Assembly (NCBI RefSeq): GCF_014678725.1
Contig: NZ_CP061497.1
Location: 2,868,001-2,932,000, forward strand
Length of the DNA: 64,000 bases
Direction: 5' to 3'
Source of the DNA: Thermomonas sp. XSG
GTDB taxonomy: Bacteria; Pseudomonadota; Gammaproteobacteria; Xanthomonadales; Xanthomonadaceae
A program made the translations under genes and the position numbers. This document shows positions 61,195 to 64,000 of the stretch, in pieces (within the stretch, counting starts at the first letter, position 1; each line of letters opens with the position of its first letter). The notes below the pieces were generated by a model, which searched no databases, had not been told where the DNA came from, and saw nothing but the letters and a program-made list of their open reading frames with translations.

Positions 61195-62106
61195 ATGAAG
61201 TTTTCCTTGCGCGCGCTGGGCGCGCTGCTGCTAGCCGTGTTGGCGGCCGCACCCGTGCTGGCCCAGGACGGCGCCAAGCTCAGCGAGCGCGACAAGGTGG
61301 GTTACATGCTTGGACAGGACGTGGCCCGAGCGATCGGCCCGGGTTTGCCGGATCTGGATCTGGCCAGCTTCCAGCAGGCCATCGAGCTGGTCATGGCCGG
61401 CGGCAAGCCGGCGCTGGAGGCCGAGGAAGCCAAGCGCCTGTCCGAGGCGCTGATGCTCAATATCGGCGCCCGCAAGGCGGGCAAGCCGCCGGTGGCGCTG
61501 GATCGGGCCAAGGCCGGGCTGCTGGCCGGTACCAATATCGGACGCAGCCTCGCGGGCTTCCGCGGCGAGTTCGACATGCCCATGTTCATGCGCGGATTGA
61601 AGGATGGCGCTGATCCGGCGACCAAGCCCGCACTGGACCAGGCGCAGATCGACCAGGTGCGCGCCGCGCTGTCGGTGCGGCTGGGCGCCGCCCGCGAAGC
61701 AGAGCGCAAGGCGCAGGGCGAGGCCGCGCTGAAGCAGGAGCAGGAGTTCCTTGCCAAGAACAAGCAGGTCAAGGGCGTGTTCACCACCCCCACCGGCCTG
61801 CAGTACATGGTGCTCAAGCAGGGTGACGGCACGCGCCCGAAGCCCGGCCAGCGGGTGCGCGTCCACTACGTGGGCACGCTGCTGGACGGCACCAAGTTCG
61901 ACAGTTCGATCGACCGCGGCGAGCCGGCCGTGTTCGGCCTCGACCAGGTCATCAAGGGCTGGACCGAAGGCGTGGGCATGATGCCGGTGGGCGCCAAGTA
62001 CCGGCTTTGGGTTCCCGCCGCGCTGGGTTACGGTGACCGCGGCGCCGGTACCATCCCGCCCAATTCCACCCTGGTGTTCGACGTGGAACTGCTGGGCGTC
62101 GAATGA
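61195..62106 (+). CDS. FKBP-type peptidyl-prolyl isomerase, exported, with long N-terminal domain
   Basis: The 303-residue protein has a cleavable signal peptide ([20 protein letters not shown]), an FKBP_N-type dimerisation domain that appears extended or duplicated (residues about 25-190), and a C-terminal FKBP domain with [40 protein letters not shown] and [20 protein letters not shown]. It catalyses proline isomerisation in the periplasm. ATG 61195 has GGAGATGGTC upstream. It is followed by a related lipoprotein gene in the same direction. Confidence 0.9.
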   Translation: MKFSLRALGALLLAVLAAAPVLAQDGAKLSERDKVGYMLGQDVARAIGPGLPDLDLASFQQAIELVMAGGKPALEAEEAKRLSEALMLNIGARKAGKPPVALDRAKAGLLAGTNIGRSLAGFRGEFDMPMFMRGLKDGADPATKPALDQAQIDQVRAALSVRLGAAREAERKAQGEAALKQEQEFLAKNKQVKGVFTTPTGLQYMVLKQGDGTRPKPGQRVRVHYVGTLLDGTKFDSSIDRGEPAVFGLDQVIKGWTEGVGMMPVGAKYRLWVPAALGYGDRGAGTIPPNSTLVFDVELLGVE

Positions 62107-62175
62107 GTCCAACCTGATCGTGTTTCCACCGGCGCCCGTCGCCACCCCCCTTTCGCATCCCGGAGTTCCCTGCAG

Positions 62176-62952
62176 ATGAAGCCGCTCGTCCGTTCCACCG
62201 CCATTGCCGTCGCCACGCTGCTGGCGCTGTCCGCCTGCAAGGGCGAGAACAAGCCCGTCGAGGTTTCCTCCAGCAAGACCGAAGCCGACAAGGCCGCGAC
62301 CGACAAGACCGGCTACCCGGGCCTGCCGACCGAGAAGGAACAGGTCAGCTACACCATCGGCATGGCGATGGGCAAGCAGCTGGCGGAGATCAAGGACGAG
62401 GTGAACGTCGATACCGTGGTCAAGGCCCTGCGCACCCAGATGGATGGCGGCAAGGCGCTGATCAACGACGAGCAGGCGCAGCAGATCATGCAGGCGTTCG
62501 GCCAGAAGATGCAGGCCAAGCAGATCGCCAAGATGATGGAAGAAGGCAAGGCCAACCTCGACAAGGGCGAGAAGTTCCTGGCCGAGAACGGCAAGAAGCA
62601 GGGCGTGGTCACCACCGCCTCCGGCCTGCAGTACCAGGTCCTCACCGAAGGCAAGGGCGCCAAGCCCGGCGCCACCGACGGCGTGAAGGTGAACTACAAG
62701 GGCACCCTGCTGGACGGCAAGGAATTCGACAGTTCCTACAAGCGTGGCGAGCCGGCCGTGCTGCCGCTGCAGGGCGTGATCCCGGGCTGGGCGGAAGGCC
62801 TGCAGCTGATGCCGGTGGGCTCGAAGTACAAGTTCTGGATCCCGGCCAAGCTCGCCTACGGCGAGCAGGCGCCGCCGATGATCGGCCCGAACCAGGTGCT
62901 GGAGTTCGAAGTCGAGCTGCTGGAGATCGTCAAGGCGCCGTCCGGCAAGTAA
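62176..62952 (+). CDS. FKBP-type peptidyl-prolyl isomerase lipoprotein (FkpA/Mip-like)
   Basis: The 258-residue protein has a lipoprotein signal ([10 protein letters not shown], Cys21), an FKBP_N dimerisation domain (residues about 50-140, [20 protein letters not shown]) and an FKBP domain ([56 protein letters not shown]). Mip-type isomerases help fold envelope and secreted proteins, and in pathogens affect virulence. It is similar to, but shorter than, the preceding gene's product, so the pair arose by duplication or ancient divergence. Confidence 0.92.
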   Translation: MKPLVRSTAIAVATLLALSACKGENKPVEVSSSKTEADKAATDKTGYPGLPTEKEQVSYTIGMAMGKQLAEIKDEVNVDTVVKALRTQMDGGKALINDEQAQQIMQAFGQKMQAKQIAKMMEEGKANLDKGEKFLAENGKKQGVVTTASGLQYQVLTEGKGAKPGATDGVKVNYKGTLLDGKEFDSSYKRGEPAVLPLQGVIPGWAEGLQLMPVGSKYKFWIPAKLAYGEQAPPMIGPNQVLEFEVELLEIVKAPSGK

Positions 62953-62968
62953 CCGTTCCGGAACACCG

Positions 62969-63003
62969 GGGGACGTATCCTTGCGATGCGTCCCCTTTCT
63001 TTT
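62969..63003 (+). terminator. Terminator after the FKBP lipoprotein gene
   Basis: GGGGACG (62969-62975) pairs with CGTCCCC (62989-62995), with further pairing inside the loop, followed by TTTCTTTTG. It separates the isomerase genes from the UDP-glucose dehydrogenase gene. Confidence 0.75.
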
Positions 63004-63020
63004 GCCCACGGATACCGCGC

Positions 63021-64000
63021 ATGCGCGTCTGCATTTTCGGCACCGGCTACGTTGGCCTGGTGACCGGCACCTGCCTGGCCGAGGTCGGCCACGACGTGGT
63101 CTGCGTCGATGTCGACGCGGCCAAGGTGGAAGGCCTGAACAAAGGCATCGTGCCGATCTACGAGCCCGGCCTGACCCCGATGGTGAAGGCCAACCACGCC
63201 GCCGGGCGGCTGCGCTTCACCACCGACGCGGCGGCAGGCATCACCCACGGCGACGTGCTGTTCATCGCGGTGGGCACGCCGCCGGACGAGGATGGCAGCG
63301 CCGACCTGCAGTACGTGCGCGAAGTGGCGCGTACCATCGGCCGCCACATCGAGCGGCCGGTGGTGGTGGTGGACAAGTCCACCGTGCCGGTGGGTACCGC
63401 CGACAAGGTTCGCGCCACCATCAATGCGGAGCTGGCCGCACGCGGCGCGGACATCGATTTCGAAGTGGTGTCCAACCCCGAGTTCCTGAAGGAGGGTGCG
63501 GCGGTCGAGGACTGCATGCGCCCGGACCGCATCGTCATCGGCACCTCCAGCGCGTCTGCGCTGGAGACGCTGCGGCGCCTGTACGCCCCGTTCAACCGTA
63601 ACCACGAGCGCATCGTGGCGATGGACGTGCGTTCCGCGGAGCTGACCAAGTACGCGGCGAATGCGATGCTGGCGACCAAGATCAGCTTCATGAACGAGAT
63701 CGCCAACATCGCCGAGCAGGTGGGCGCGGACGTCGAGATGGTGCGCAAGGGCATCGGCTCCGATCCGCGCATCGGCTGGCATTTCATCTACCCCGGCGCC
63801 GGCTACGGCGGCTCGTGCTTCCCCAAGGACGTGCAGGCGCTGGCGCGCACCGCCCAGCAGCACGGCGTGCAGCCGCGCCTGCTGGAGGCGGTGGAGGGGG
63901 TGAACGCCGCGCAGAAGGGCCACCTGTTCGAGTTGATGCAGCGCCATTACGACCTTGGCGAGGACGAAGGCCTGCGCGGCAGGACCATCGCGGTGTGGGG
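63021..64000 (+). CDS. UDP-glucose 6-dehydrogenase, 3' end outside the window
   Basis: The reading frame is open from ATG 63021 to the last base, about 326 residues of a protein usually 430-460 long. It has the NAD Rossmann motif [66 protein letters not shown] and the catalytic Cys in [15 protein letters not shown]. It oxidises UDP-glucose to UDP-glucuronate for polysaccharide or lipid A modification. Related UDP-ManNAc or GDP-mannose dehydrogenases share the fold, but the [12 protein letters not shown] block and the Cys motif fit the UDP-glucose enzyme. Confidence 0.9.
   Translation, partial: MRVCIFGTGYVGLVTGTCLAEVGHDVVCVDVDAAKVEGLNKGIVPIYEPGLTPMVKANHAAGRLRFTTDAAAGITHGDVLFIAVGTPPDEDGSADLQYVREVARTIGRHIERPVVVVDKSTVPVGTADKVRATINAELAARGADIDFEVVSNPEFLKEGAAVEDCMRPDRIVIGTSSASALETLRRLYAPFNRNHERIVAMDVRSAELTKYAANAMLATKISFMNEIANIAEQVGADVEMVRKGIGSDPRIGWHFIYPGAGYGGSCFPKDVQALARTAQQHGVQPRLLEAVEGVNAAQKGHLFELMQRHYDLGEDEGLRGRTIAVW

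Overview
The window is about 64 kb of chromosomal, high-GC, gene-dense bacterial DNA with no phage, insertion sequence, integrase or CRISPR array. Gene content and order point to the Xanthomonadaceae/Lysobacteraceae (Lysobacter, Luteimonas or Xanthomonas relatives). The clues are a DksA with a long Lys/Ala/Pro-rich N-terminal tail, FolE2 as GTP cyclohydrolase, an FFLEE-type protein, a small DUF6116-like membrane protein, GTAG-headed REP palindromes, and the exbB-exbD-msbA-lpxK-kdsB order. The genus is an inference; no rRNA gene is present.

Layout. 1-5.8 kb: end of ubiG, gph, a squalene/phytoene synthase-like gene and folE2 on the plus strand, then a minus-strand yidD-pyrC-hypothetical operon and plus-strand dksA. 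5.9-13 kb: an exported M3 peptidase, glutathione peroxidase with a small coupled gene, ferredoxin-NADP reductase, DUF488, an App1-type phosphatase and a PQQ-type sugar dehydrogenase lipoprotein. 13-20.6 kb: an ABC exporter, class I fumarase with a second copy of the small coupled gene, phaR, tcdA, tatD and a glycine-zipper protein. 20.8-28.8 kb: a glutaryl-CoA dehydrogenase-like enzyme, acetyltransferase, glutathione transferase, a fused E1 alpha-beta dehydrogenase, and a convergent ThDP-enzyme/flavoprotein pair of unknown pathway.

28.9-36.2 kb: the succinate dehydrogenase locus, with ygfZ (divergent), sdhAF4, sdhC, sdhD, sdhA, sdhB, sdhE and ygfX, followed by lolC/E and lolD. A REP pair lies between sdhA and sdhB. 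36.4-46.8 kb: comEC, exbB, exbD, msbA, lpxK, kdsB, a low-molecular-weight tyrosine phosphatase, uvrC and pgsA in one tightly packed direction, then tRNA-Gly and tRNA-Cys. This block makes and exports lipid A-Kdo and anionic phospholipid. 47-52 kb: a membrane-anchored Mrr-like nuclease, phasin, patatin, an FFLEE-type protein, an FHA protein and a PHA-system protein. 52.2-56.9 kb: serC-pheA-hisC-aroA, an amino-acid operon with overlapping genes.

56.9-61 kb (minus strand): a six-gene unit of a small exported peptide, a YtrA-type GntR regulator, an ABC ATPase, an ABC permease and two paralogous exported DUF2884-like proteins. It has a well-formed promoter carrying an inverted-repeat operator candidate at one end and a strong terminator at the other. 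This is the best candidate for a poorly described system here. 61-64 kb: two FKBP-type isomerases for the envelope and the start of a UDP-glucose dehydrogenase gene that runs off the window.

Recurring features are start/stop overlaps (ATGA, GTGA, TTGA), several genes whose -10 box lies exactly 6 bases before the ATG (probable leaderless mRNAs), hairpins that take up the Shine-Dalgarno sequence, and Lys/Ala-rich tails on DksA, PheA and the phasin.
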